From UBA4615 sp044371545 (GTDB taxonomy: Bacteria; Pseudomonadota; Gammaproteobacteria; Burkholderiales; Burkholderiaceae_E): a DNA stretch of 64,000 bases. Under the pieces are notes generated by a model that saw only the letters and a list, made by a program, of their open reading frames with translations, was not told where the DNA came from and did no database searches. Location: positions 40,130-104,129 of the forward strand of contig JBILTM010000001.1 of assembly GCA_044371545.1 (NCBI GenBank), read 5' to 3'. Both the position numbers and the translations under genes were made by a program. Positions 24,923 to 33,117 of the stretch are shown in pieces; the stretch's first letter is position 1, and each line of letters begins with the position of its first letter.

Positions 24923-24957
24923 CCGAGGGCGGCCGCCCGCGTGGCGGTCAATCGCGG

Positions 24958-25698
24958 TCAGTCGCGGTAGGACGGGTCGATCCGGTCGAGCCGCCGCACC
25001 AGCGCGTCGAAGCCGTCCTGCCCGCCACCGTAGCGCGGGTCGAACTGCAGCGCATCCGCGCTCGCGCGCCGGCGCACCGCCTCGGGCACGGCACGCGTGG
25101 CCCCGAGCGCGGCGCCGGCGACCTGGATCTCGCAGGCGCGCTGCAGTGTCCACAGCACCGCGAACGCGACCGGGATGGTCGGCCCCCACGACAGGAGACC
25201 GTGGTTGCGCAGGATCACCGCGGGCCGGTCGCCGATCGAGCGCAGCACGCGCGGCCCCTCGTCGGCGTGCACGGTGATGCCCTCGAAGTCGTGGTACGCG
25301 ATGCGCTCGTGCAGCATCGCCGAGTAGAAGTTGTCGAACGACAGGCCGGCCTCGCTGCTCGCGACCGCGCTGCCCGCGGTGGTGTGCGTGTGCATCACGC
25401 AGTGGGCCGCGTCGATGCCGGCGTGGATCGTCGAATGCAGCACGAAGCCGGCCGGGTTCACGCGGTGAGGCGAGCCGTCGACGATGCGGCCGTCGAGGTC
25501 GATGCGCACCAGGTTCGACGCGCTCACCTCGTCGTAGCGCAGCCCGAACGGGTTGATCAGGAAGTGCCGGTCCGGACCGGGCACGCGCACCGTCACGTGG
25601 TTGTAGATCAGCTCGTCCCAGCCGAGCAGCGCGAAGATCCGGTAGCAGGCGGCGAGCTGCACGCGCAGCACGCGTTCGTCGGCGCAGGCCCCGCTCAT
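24958..25698 (-). CDS. Class II aldolase/adducin family protein
   Basis: The 246-residue protein has the zinc-binding histidines of class II aldolases (HTHTTAGSAVASSE and ILRNHGLLSWG) and an N-terminal DELIYNHVTVRVPG motif. Members cleave sugar phosphates or decarboxylate/aldol-cleave hydroxy acids; this subgroup, without a sugar-phosphate context, is often found in aromatic-acid clusters. It is transcribed after the MBL gene, with 37 bases between them, and is convergent with the monooxygenase pair. Confidence 0.85.
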   Translation of the reverse strand: MSGACADERVLRVQLAACYRIFALLGWDELIYNHVTVRVPGPDRHFLINPFGLRYDEVSASNLVRIDLDGRIVDGSPHRVNPAGFVLHSTIHAGIDAAHCVMHTHTTAGSAVASSEAGLSFDNFYSAMLHERIAYHDFEGITVHADEGPRVLRSIGDRPAVILRNHGLLSWGPTIPVAFAVLWTLQRACEIQVAGAALGATRAVPEAVRRRASADALQFDPRYGGGQDGFDALVRRLDRIDPSYRD

Positions 25699-25735
25699 CG
25701 TCGTCGTCCTCGGGTCGGCGCGCGGCCGGCGGAGC

Positions 25736-26803
25736 TCAGGCCGTGCGGTACCAGGCGACGCCGGCGTCGTCGACGGTCATCGTCGCCTCGCCGGTCGCGA
25801 GCAGCCGGTTCAGGTGCGCGACCGTCTCCCCGGTGGCCATGGACAGCAGCCCGGGCGAGTCGATCGGCCGGCGGAACAGCGCGCCGAACACGTCGATGGC
25901 TCGCCGCGGCTCGGCGAGCCGCTCGTGCAGCGCCGCGAGCCCGCGCGCGTGGCCGGCGGCCAGCTCGTCGAGCCGCGCGTGCAGGCCGCGGAAGGGCAGG
26001 TTGTGCGCCGGCAGCACCAGCACGTCGTCGGGCACCTGCGCCTTCAGCTTGGCGATCGATGCGAGCCAGTCGCCGAGCGGGTCGGCGTCGGGCTCGGTCG
26101 GGAACACCGACACGTTCGAGGAGATCCGCGGCAGCACCTGGTCGCCGGACACCAGCAGCTTCAGCTCGGGACAGTGCAGGCAGGCGTGCTCCGGCGAGTG
26201 GCCGCTGCCGGTGATCACGCGCCAGTCGTGCGCGCCGATGCGGATCGTCTCGCCGTCGACGATGCGACGGTAGCTGTCGGGCAGCGCGTAGGTGTGCTTG
26301 CCGAACTCGCCGAAGCGCGCGCGGTAGTGCTCGAGCGCGTCGTCGTCCCAGCCGGCGCGGCGGTAGAAGCGCGTGCCGTCCTCGGGCGCGTCGCGGCCGG
26401 TGTCGGCGACCAGCACACGGCAGGTCAGGTACTCCAGCCGCGTCATCCACAGCCGGCAGCCGGTGCGCCGGGTGATCCAGCCGGCCATGCCGACGTGGTC
26501 CGGGTGCATGTGCGTGACGATCACGCGCTCCACGCCCCGGCCGCCGAGCGCGCCGTCGCGCAGCATCCGCCACGCGGACGCGGTGTCGGGCGAGCGCAGC
26601 CCGCTGTCGACCAGCGTCCAGCGCTCGCCGTCGGCGATCGCCCACAGGTTGATGTGCGCGAGCGTGAACGGCAGCGGCATCCGGATCCACAGCACGCCCG
26701 GCGCGACCTCGACCGCCGCGCCGGTCTCGGGCGGCGTCTCGAACGGGTAGACGAGCGTGCTCGGGGCGCGGGGCGCGTCGGTCAGGGACGTGTCGGAGCT
26801 CAC
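25736..26803 (-). CDS. MBL-fold metallo-hydrolase
   Basis: The roughly 355-residue protein carries the binuclear-metal motif THMHPDHVGMAG, then GSGHSPEHA, VSGDQVLP and LPAHNLPF, a complete metallo-beta-lactamase-fold set. The C-terminal half has a helical extension seen in thioesterase-like members. It may hydrolyse a thioester or lactone in the same pathway as the FAD monooxygenase and aldolase; this is inference from neighbours. The start is uncertain: GTG at 26803 or at 26818. Confidence 0.85.
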   Translation of the reverse strand: MSSDTSLTDAPRAPSTLVYPFETPPETGAAVEVAPGVLWIRMPLPFTLAHINLWAIADGERWTLVDSGLRSPDTASAWRMLRDGALGGRGVERVIVTHMHPDHVGMAGWITRRTGCRLWMTRLEYLTCRVLVADTGRDAPEDGTRFYRRAGWDDDALEHYRARFGEFGKHTYALPDSYRRIVDGETIRIGAHDWRVITGSGHSPEHACLHCPELKLLVSGDQVLPRISSNVSVFPTEPDADPLGDWLASIAKLKAQVPDDVLVLPAHNLPFRGLHARLDELAAGHARGLAALHERLAEPRRAIDVFGALFRRPIDSPGLLSMATGETVAHLNRLLATGEATMTVDDAGVAWYRTA

Positions 26804-26892
26804 CCGCCGATCGTACACGCAAGCCGCGCGGGCCGCCCGTCGGCGCGTTTCCCGTATGCTGTCGGAAAGAGGAGCGTCGGGGAGGCGCCCGC

Positions 26893-27624
26893 GTGCCCAT
26901 GGACGACATCGATTTCCTGTTCCGCAACAACCGCGCGTGGGCGCAGCGGATGTGCGACGACGACCCGGCGTTCTTCAGCCGCCTCGCCGAGCAGCAGGCG
27001 CCGCGCTACCTGTGGATCGGCTGCTCCGACAGCCGCGTGCCGGCCAACCAGATCATCGGCCTCGCGCCCGGCGAGATCTTCGTCCACCGCAACGTCGCGA
27101 ACCTCGTCGTCTTCACCGACCTGAACTGCCTGTCGGTGATCCAGTACGCGGTCGACGTCCTCAAGGTCGAGCACGTCATGGTGGTCGGCCACTACGGCTG
27201 CGGCGGCGTGACCGCCGTGCTCGAGCGGCGCAAGCTCGGGCTCGTCGACAGCTGGCTGCACCACGTCGAGGACCTGATGGTCACCCACGCGCGGCGGCTC
27301 GACACGATCTCCGATCCGCGCGAGCGCCACGACCGCCTGTGCGAGATCAACGTGCTCGAGCAGGTCGGTCACGTCGGCCGGCTGCCGATGGTCGAGGACG
27401 CGTGGCGACGTGGCCAGCAGCTCGCGCTGCACGGCCTGATCTATGGCATCCACGACGGGCTGCTGCGCGAGCTGTGCGCGCCGGTCGTCTCGCCGGTCGA
27501 TCCGGCCGCGTGGCGGCGCGACGTGCTGCGCGCGCTGTGGGACGGCCCCGGTCGCCGCGACGCAGCCGCCGGCACGCGCGTGGCCGGGCCGTCCGACCCG
27601 GTCGACGAGCCCGGCACCGCGTGA
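26893..27624 (+). CDS. can: Beta-class carbonic anhydrase
   Basis: The enzyme interconverts CO2 and bicarbonate, supplying carboxylases such as the PEP carboxylase encoded further right. The 243-residue protein has the zinc ligands of the beta class: CSDSRV and GHYGCGG, with DIDFLFRNNRAWA at the N terminus as in E. coli Can. GTG at 26893 is eight bases from a GGAGG; the ATG at 26899 is the alternative. The last 25 residues are Ala/Gly/Pro-rich and unlike the family. Confidence 0.94.
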   Translation: MPMDDIDFLFRNNRAWAQRMCDDDPAFFSRLAEQQAPRYLWIGCSDSRVPANQIIGLAPGEIFVHRNVANLVVFTDLNCLSVIQYAVDVLKVEHVMVVGHYGCGGVTAVLERRKLGLVDSWLHHVEDLMVTHARRLDTISDPRERHDRLCEINVLEQVGHVGRLPMVEDAWRRGQQLALHGLIYGIHDGLLRELCAPVVSPVDPAAWRRDVLRALWDGPGRRDAAAGTRVAGPSDPVDEPGTA

Positions 27625-27633
27625 GCCGGCGGC

Positions 27634-27649
27634 CCGGCCCCGGGGCCGG
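27634..27649. terminator. GC-rich palindrome after the carbonic anhydrase gene
   Basis: A perfect 16-bp palindrome (CCGGCCCC then GGGGCCGG) lies 10 bases after the stop codon, followed by more GC-rich inverted repeats up to about 27690. There is no U tract, so a role in termination or mRNA 3'-end stability is only suggested. Confidence 0.3.
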
Positions 27650-27763
27650 ACGCGCCGCTGCGCGGCCCCGGTCCGGGGACCGGTGCGGCGCACCGCCCGA
27701 CCGCTCGTCGGCCCCGGCCGTCCGCCTGAGGCGCGATGGCCGAAGTGCCGAGCTCCGCTGCCG

Positions 27764-27792
27764 TTGAAGACCCGATCGCTGGCGTGGAAATA
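27764..27792 (+). promoter_or_regulatory. Possible sigma-70 promoter of the chemoreceptor gene
   Basis: TTGAAG at 27764-27769 and GAAATA at 27787-27792 are 17 bases apart and lie 70 bases before the ATG at 27862. The match is modest; no flagellar sigma-28 box was recognised. Confidence 0.3.
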
Positions 27793-27861
27793 GCCCACGA
27801 TGGCGACATCCGGCGTCCCGCGGCCGCCTCCGTCCGCGTCCTTCCCCCCGATCCGCCGACG

Positions 27862-29406
27862 ATGAGACAGAACCTGCCCGTCACCGACCGCGAGCGGCTG
27901 CTCGGCCCGCGCGACACCCTGGTGTCGACCACGGACACCAAGGGCCGCATCACCTACTGCAACCCCGCGTTCGTCGCGATCAGCGGGTTCTCGGAAGACG
28001 AGCTGATCGGCAAGGCGCACAACGTCGTGCGCCATCCCGAGATGCCGCCCGAGGCCTTCGAGGACATGTGGCGGACGATCGAGTCCGGGCGCCCGTGGAC
28101 CGCGCTCGTCAAGAACCGCTGCAAGAACGGCGACTTCTACTGGGTCCGCGCGAACGCCACGCCGATGGTCGAGGACGGCCGCATCGTCGGCTACATGTCG
28201 GTGCGTACCTGCCCGGGCCGCGACGAGGTGAAGGCCGCGGACACGCTGTACGCGGCGATGCGCGAGAAGCGCGCGCGGGTACGGATCGTCCGCGGTCAGC
28301 TCGTGCCGGTCGGTCCGTCGCGCTGGCTCCACCGGCTTCGCGCGATGCCGCTGCCGGCGCGCTTCGCCGCCGCGGCGCTGCTGCCGGCGTCGGCCGCGGC
28401 CGGCACTGCGCTGGCGCTCTCGGGCCCGGGCTGGACCGCCGTCGCCACGCTCGGCGCCGGCCTTGCCGGTGCCGTGCTCGCCGCGGCCTGGCTGTCGGCG
28501 AGCGTCGCCGCGCCGCTCGGCACCGTGGTCGCCGCGGCACGCCGGATCGCCGGCGGCCAGATGGACGAGCCGGTGCCGACCGAGCGCGCCGACGCGATCG
28601 GCGACCTGCAGCGCGACATCGGGCAGGTCGGCGTCAACGTGCTCGCGCTGGTCGCCGACGTGCGGATGCAGGTCGCCGGGCTCGAGACCGCGACCGGCGA
28701 GATCGCGCAGGGCAACCTCGATCTCAGTGCGCGCACGGAGCAGTCGGCCTCGAGCCTGCAGGAGACCGCGGCCAGCATGGAGCAGATCGCGGGCACGGTG
28801 CGCAACGCCGAGGGCAGCGCGAAGGCGGCGACCGCGCTCGCGGCGACGACGCTCGAGGTCGCCCGCGAAGGCGACGCCGCGACCGCGCGGGTCGACGCGA
28901 CGATGATCGAGATCGCCGACAGCGCGCGAAGGATCGCCGAGCGCACCGGCGTCATCGACTCGATCGCGTTCCAGACGAACATCCTCGCGCTCAACGCGGC
29001 GGTCGAGGCGGCGCGCGCAGGCGAACAGGGCCGCGGCTTCGCGGTGGTGGCCGCGGAGGTCCGCTCGCTCGCCCAGCGCAGCGCCGAGGCGGCCCGCGAC
29101 ATCAAGCGCCTGACCGCGGAGAGCTCCGCGAAGGTCGACGCGGGCGCGGCGAGCGCGAAGCAGGCCGCGGGAACGATGTCGCAGATCACCGCATCGGTGC
29201 AGCGCGTGAACGGGCTGATCGACGAGATCGCCACCGGCGCGGCCGAGCAGACCCGCGGCATCGAGCAGGTCGGCATCGCGGTCGCCGACCTCGATCGGTC
29301 GACGACGCAGAATGCGGCGCTGGTCGAGCAGGGCGCGGCGGCTGCCGCGAGCCTCAGGGATCAGGCGCAGCGCCTGTCGCAGGCGATCTCGGTGTTCCGG
29401 ATCTGA
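27862..29406 (+). CDS. Aer-like chemoreceptor (PAS plus methyl-accepting domain)
   Basis: The 514-residue protein begins MRQNLPVTDRE, the typical Aer start, followed by a PAS domain (about 12-120) with TYCNPAFVAISGFSEDELIG and NGDFYWVRANATP, which in Aer binds FAD and reports redox or oxygen state. A hydrophobic membrane region lies at about 165-215, then a HAMP-like segment and a signalling domain with IDSIAFQTNILALNAAVEAA, the MCP hairpin tip. The start at 27862 removes an upstream extension of no recognised content. Its 3' end overlaps the convergent regulator gene by 53 bases. No other chemotaxis gene is in the window. Confidence 0.92.
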   Translation: MRQNLPVTDRERLLGPRDTLVSTTDTKGRITYCNPAFVAISGFSEDELIGKAHNVVRHPEMPPEAFEDMWRTIESGRPWTALVKNRCKNGDFYWVRANATPMVEDGRIVGYMSVRTCPGRDEVKAADTLYAAMREKRARVRIVRGQLVPVGPSRWLHRLRAMPLPARFAAAALLPASAAAGTALALSGPGWTAVATLGAGLAGAVLAAAWLSASVAAPLGTVVAAARRIAGGQMDEPVPTERADAIGDLQRDIGQVGVNVLALVADVRMQVAGLETATGEIAQGNLDLSARTEQSASSLQETAASMEQIAGTVRNAEGSAKAATALAATTLEVAREGDAATARVDATMIEIADSARRIAERTGVIDSIAFQTNILALNAAVEAARAGEQGRGFAVVAAEVRSLAQRSAEAARDIKRLTAESSAKVDAGAASAKQAAGTMSQITASVQRVNGLIDEIATGAAEQTRGIEQVGIAVADLDRSTTQNAALVEQGAAAAASLRDQAQRLSQAISVFRI

Positions 29407-30322
29407 CGGTGGGCCCGAGCAGCCCCACCAGCTCGGCGAGGCTGCGCGCGACGCTGCGGCCGCCGGTGTCGAGGGTCAGGTCGGCCTTCGAGTAGAGCGG
29501 CTCGCGCGCGGCGAGCATCGTCCTGATGTTCGCCATCGCGACCCGCTCGAGCGCGGGAGCGGCGATCCGCGCGTCCTGTTGGCGGCGTACCCGGTCGAAG
29601 TGGTCCTCGGGGCTCGCCCGCAGCCAGACGGTGCGGAACGCGCCGCGCAGCAGCGCGTAGGTGCCGGCCTCGGTGACCAGGCCGCCGCCGGTCGCGAGCA
29701 CGACCGCGGCATGCCGCTCGATCACCTGCTTCAGGCAGCTGCGCTCGAGCGTGCGGTAGCCCGACGCGCCGTACAGCGTGAAGACCTCGGGCACGGCCAC
29801 GCCGCCGGCGCGCTCGATCTCGCGGTTGAGCTCGACGAAGGGCACGCCGAGGCGGCGCGCGAGCCGCGCCCCGAGGGTCGACTTGCCCGCGCCGCGCAGG
29901 CCGATCAGCGCGATGCGTGCCGACGCAGGGCGATGCGCGCCACCGGGGCCGCCGCGCGCGCGCAGCGCCGACCAGACCTCGGCCTGCACGGCCGGCGTCT
30001 GGCCGCGCAGCCAGGCGACGATCAGTTCGAGGTCCGAGCCCGCCTCGACCGGCTCGGCGAGCAGCCACTGTGCCGGCACTCCGAGCGCGCGGGCGAGCTG
30101 CTCGAGCACGCCGAGCGAGATGTTCGCGGCGCCCGCCTCGAGCCGCGCGAGGTAGGCGACCGACACGCCCGATCGCTCCGAGAGCTGCGCGCGCGTCAGC
30201 GACGAAGACTCGCGCAGCGCGCGCACCTGCCGCGACACCACGTCGCCGAGGGCGCCGCCGCCGTCGCGCGTCGAGAGCGCCGGCCTGGCCGCCGCCGGGG
30301 GGGTGGGAGCACGACGCGACAT
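29354..30322 (-). CDS. BoxR/BzdR-type regulator: XRE helix-turn-helix plus shikimate-kinase-like domain
   Basis: The 322-residue protein has an XRE helix-turn-helix at about 29-90 (LTRAQLSERSGVSVAYLARL) and a shikimate-kinase-like domain at about 130-300 with an intact Walker A (GLRGAGKST) and FVELNREIER. This architecture is that of BzdR/BoxR, repressors of benzoate degradation that bind benzoyl-CoA in the kinase-like domain. No box or bzd catabolic gene is in the window; the divergent neighbour is a feruloyl-CoA-synthase-like ligase, so the effector may be another aryl-CoA. That is inference. Confidence 0.88.
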   Translation of the reverse strand: MSRRAPTPPAAARPALSTRDGGGALGDVVSRQVRALRESSSLTRAQLSERSGVSVAYLARLEAGAANISLGVLEQLARALGVPAQWLLAEPVEAGSDLELIVAWLRGQTPAVQAEVWSALRARGGPGGAHRPASARIALIGLRGAGKSTLGARLARRLGVPFVELNREIERAGGVAVPEVFTLYGASGYRTLERSCLKQVIERHAAVVLATGGGLVTEAGTYALLRGAFRTVWLRASPEDHFDRVRRQQDARIAAPALERVAMANIRTMLAAREPLYSKADLTLDTGGRSVARSLAELVGLLGPTVRSGTPRSPATGAAPDP

Positions 30323-30388
30323 CGCGGGTTTCGGGTGGGTCTCTGTCGGGGACGGCCACGCGGCCGGATTGCCGCGGGCCCATCGAAC

Positions 30389-30435
30389 CTATACGATAGT
30401 CGATATCGAGGACAGGAATCTACTATAGTGGATTC
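30389..30435. promoter_or_regulatory. AT-rich palindromic operator region between the BoxR-like gene and the CoA ligase
   Basis: In a GC-rich setting this 47-bp island holds three dyads: CTAT-acg-ATAG at 30389-30399, TCGATATCGA at 30400-30409, and a near-perfect 20-bp palindrome at 30416-30435 (GAATC and GATTC flanking ACTATAGT). CGATA is also repeated directly. It is 41 bases before the ligase ATG and 66 bases from the regulator start, so it probably contains both promoters and a regulator's operator. The TGCA repeats known for BzdR are not present. Confidence 0.6.
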
Positions 30436-30475
30436 CATCGCGGCGCCCCCGTCGCGCCCCCGAGGAGACCGCCCG

Positions 30476-32377
30476 ATGAGGACCGACCCGCCCGCCGCGG
30501 ACCCCCGTGACGTTCCGCACGCCGTCCCGCGCGCCGTCGAGCGCGACCCCGCGGTGCTGTTCGCGCCGCCGCGCGTCGAGCGCGTCGCCCGCGCCGACGG
30601 CTGCGTGCTGCTGCGTTCCCCCGATCCGCTCGGCGCATCGGCCCGAAGTGTCGGCGAGTGGCTCGAGGCCTGGGCGGCGCGCGCCCCCGACCGCACGTTC
30701 CTCGCCGAGCGCGACCCGGCCGGCGCGTGGCGCACGGTGGGCTACGCCGATGCGCTCGCACGCGTGCGTGCGCTCGGGACCTGGCTGCTCGAGCGCGGGC
30801 TCGGCCCGGAGCGCCCGCTCGCGATCCTGTCGGACAACGGCGTCGACCACGCGCTGCTCTCGCTCGCCGCGATGCATGTCGGCGTGCCCGCCGCGTCGGT
30901 GTCGGTCGCCTACTCGCTGATGTCGGCCGACCACGCGAAGCTGCGCGCGATCGTCTCGACGCTGACGCCGGGCGCTCTGTTCGTGTCGGCCGCCGCGCCG
31001 TTCGCCGCGGCGCTGCGCGCGATCGCGCCGCTGCACGACGCGACCGTCGTGGCTGCCGATCCCACCGGCGGGCCGGACGGCGTCGTGCCGCTCGAGCGTC
31101 TCCTCGAGCGCACCGACGAGGCGGCGGTCGCGTGCGCGTTCGCCGCGGTCGGCCCCGATACCGTCGCGAAGGTGCTGTTCACCTCGGGCTCGACCGGCAC
31201 GCCGAAGGGCGTGGTCAACACGCAGCGCATGCTGTGCTCGAACCAGCAGGCCAAGGCGCAGGTCTGGCCCTTCCTCGAGCGCACGCCGCCGGTGATCGTC
31301 GACTGGCTGCCGTGGAGCCACACCTTCGGGGCGAACCACAACTTCAACCTGGTGCTGCGCAACGGCGGCACGCTGTACGTCGACGCCGGCAAGGCCGCGC
31401 CCGGCCCGTTCGACCGCACGCTCGCGAACCTGCGCGAGGTGTCGCCGACCGTCTACTTCAACGTGCCGCGCGGCTACGACCTCCTCGTGCCCGCGCTGCG
31501 CGCCGACGCCGCGCTGCGTCGGACCTTCTTCGCGCGGCTGCAGGTCGTGTTCTACGCCGCCGCCGCGCTGCCGCAGCACCTGTGGGACGCGCTCATCGAG
31601 CTGTCGGTCGCCGAGCTCGGCCGCCCGGTGCCGATGGTGTCGGCCTGGGGCTCGACCGAGACCGCGCCGCTGTCGACCGACTGCCACTTCCAGGCCTCGC
31701 GCGCCGGCGTCATCGGCCTGCCGGTGCCGGGCACCGAACTGAAGCTGGTGCCCGCGGCCGGCAAGCTCGAGATCCGTGTGCGCGGCGCGAACGTGACGCC
31801 CGGCTACTGGCGCGCGCCCGAGGCCACCGCGGCGGCGTTCGACGACGAGGGCTTCTACCGGATCGGCGACGCGGTGCGCTTCGCCGACGCCGAGCACCCC
31901 GAGCGCGGACTGGTCTTCGACGGCCGCATCGCCGAGGACTTCAAGCTGTCCTCGGGCACCTGGGTCAGCGTCGGCGGCCTGCGCGTCAAGGGCATCGAGG
32001 CGCTCGCGCCGCTCGCGCAGGACGTGGTGGTCGCGGGCCACGACCGAGACGCGGTCGGCTTCCTCGTCGTGCCCAACGCGCCCGCGTGCCGCGCGCTCGC
32101 CGGCCTGCCCGCGGACGCGCCGCTCGCCGACGCGCTCGGCGCGGCCGCGGTCCGGAACGCGCTTCGCGACGGGCTGCGCCGGCTGCACGCGGCCTCGGGC
32201 GGCGCGGGCTCGATGCACGCGACGCGCGCGCTGCTGCTCGACGAGCCGCCGTCGATCGACGCCGGCGAGATCACCGACAAGGGCTACCTGAACCAGCGCG
32301 CGATCCTCGCTCGCCGCGCCGCGCAGGTGGACCGGCTCTATGCCGCCCGACCCGACGACCGGGTCGCCACGCTCTGA
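30476..32377 (+). CDS. Feruloyl-CoA synthase-like acyl-CoA ligase
   Basis: This ANL-superfamily enzyme activates an aromatic acid (ferulate in the named family) to its CoA thioester with ATP. The 633-residue protein has the AMP-binding loop LFTSGSTGTPKGVVNT at about 234, SAWGSTETAPLST, and RIAEDFKLSSGTWVSVG, the last shared with feruloyl-CoA synthases, which lack the ordinary GRxxDxIK form. The start at ATG 30476 follows GAGGAGA. It is divergent from a BoxR-like regulator and followed by a flavin reductase; no feruloyl-CoA hydratase/aldolase or vanillin dehydrogenase is adjacent, so the real substrate could be another cinnamate or benzoate. Confidence 0.85.
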   Translation: MRTDPPAADPRDVPHAVPRAVERDPAVLFAPPRVERVARADGCVLLRSPDPLGASARSVGEWLEAWAARAPDRTFLAERDPAGAWRTVGYADALARVRALGTWLLERGLGPERPLAILSDNGVDHALLSLAAMHVGVPAASVSVAYSLMSADHAKLRAIVSTLTPGALFVSAAAPFAAALRAIAPLHDATVVAADPTGGPDGVVPLERLLERTDEAAVACAFAAVGPDTVAKVLFTSGSTGTPKGVVNTQRMLCSNQQAKAQVWPFLERTPPVIVDWLPWSHTFGANHNFNLVLRNGGTLYVDAGKAAPGPFDRTLANLREVSPTVYFNVPRGYDLLVPALRADAALRRTFFARLQVVFYAAAALPQHLWDALIELSVAELGRPVPMVSAWGSTETAPLSTDCHFQASRAGVIGLPVPGTELKLVPAAGKLEIRVRGANVTPGYWRAPEATAAAFDDEGFYRIGDAVRFADAEHPERGLVFDGRIAEDFKLSSGTWVSVGGLRVKGIEALAPLAQDVVVAGHDRDAVGFLVVPNAPACRALAGLPADAPLADALGAAAVRNALRDGLRRLHAASGGAGSMHATRALLLDEPPSIDAGEITDKGYLNQRAILARRAAQVDRLYAARPDDRVATL

Positions 32378-32400
32378 ACCCACCAGCGCGATCGCAGATC

Positions 32401-33081
32401 ATGTACTACGAACCTGGAAAGACCACCCATGGCCTGCGCCACGACCCGTTCAAGTCGTGCGTCGTGCCCCGGCCGATCGGCTGGATATCGACCGTCGACG
32501 CGCAGGGCCGCGACAACCTGGCGCCCTACAGCCAGTTCCAGAACGTCACCTTCGATCCGCCGATCGTGATGTTCTCGGCGAACCAGGCGAGCGACGGATG
32601 CCGCAAGGACAGCGTGCGAAACGCCGAGCAGACCGGCGAGTTCGTGTGGAACATGGCGACCTGGGACCTCCGGGAGGCCGTCAACGCGAGCGCGCAGGAG
32701 CTCCCTCCCGATGTCGACGAGTTCCAGCTCGCGGGACTCGAGAAGGCGCCGTCCAGGCTCGTGAGGCCGAAGCGGGTGGCCCGCTCGCCGATCCAGTTCG
32801 AGTGCGTCTACCTGAACACGCTCCGGTTCCCCGGCAACGGCCCGATGGGCAGCGCCGACGTGGTGTTCGGCCGGGTGGTCGCGGTGCACATCGCCGACGA
32901 GGTGATCGACGCGAACGGCATGGTCGACGTGCTGAAGATCCGGCCGATCGCACGGATGGGCTACTTCGAGTACACCTCGGTCGAGTCGAAGTTCAGCATG
33001 GTGATCCCGGGCGACCAGCGGGCGCTGCTCGGCGGGCTCGAGGGCTCGGCGAGCAAGGTGGCGGACGCCCTCGGACGGTGA
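32401..33081 (+). CDS. Flavin reductase family protein (DIM6/NTAB type)
   Basis: The 226-residue FMN-binding split-barrel protein has CVVPRPIGWISTVDAQGRDNLAPYS near its start, the standard flavin-binding pattern of this group, and NVTFDPPIVMFSAN. Such proteins supply reduced flavin to oxygenases or bind flavin for unknown reactions. It lies 23 bases after the CoA ligase and is probably in the same transcript. Confidence 0.85.
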   Translation: MYYEPGKTTHGLRHDPFKSCVVPRPIGWISTVDAQGRDNLAPYSQFQNVTFDPPIVMFSANQASDGCRKDSVRNAEQTGEFVWNMATWDLREAVNASAQELPPDVDEFQLAGLEKAPSRLVRPKRVARSPIQFECVYLNTLRFPGNGPMGSADVVFGRVVAVHIADEVIDANGMVDVLKIRPIARMGYFEYTSVESKFSMVIPGDQRALLGGLEGSASKVADALGR

Positions 33082-33117
33082 CGCACGCGCGGTGCGCCAC
33101 GCCGAGGGCCTCCCGGC

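Noticed and set aside
30389..30435. Attachment site or recombination scar suggested by the AT-rich palindromes
   Set aside because: No integrase, transposase or flanking direct repeat is present; the location between divergent genes explains it better as an operator.
29312..30475. Extension of the feruloyl-CoA-synthase-like frame to 29312
   Set aside because: It would run through the regulator gene and the promoter island; the ATG at 30476 has a good Shine-Dalgarno and gives the normal protein length.
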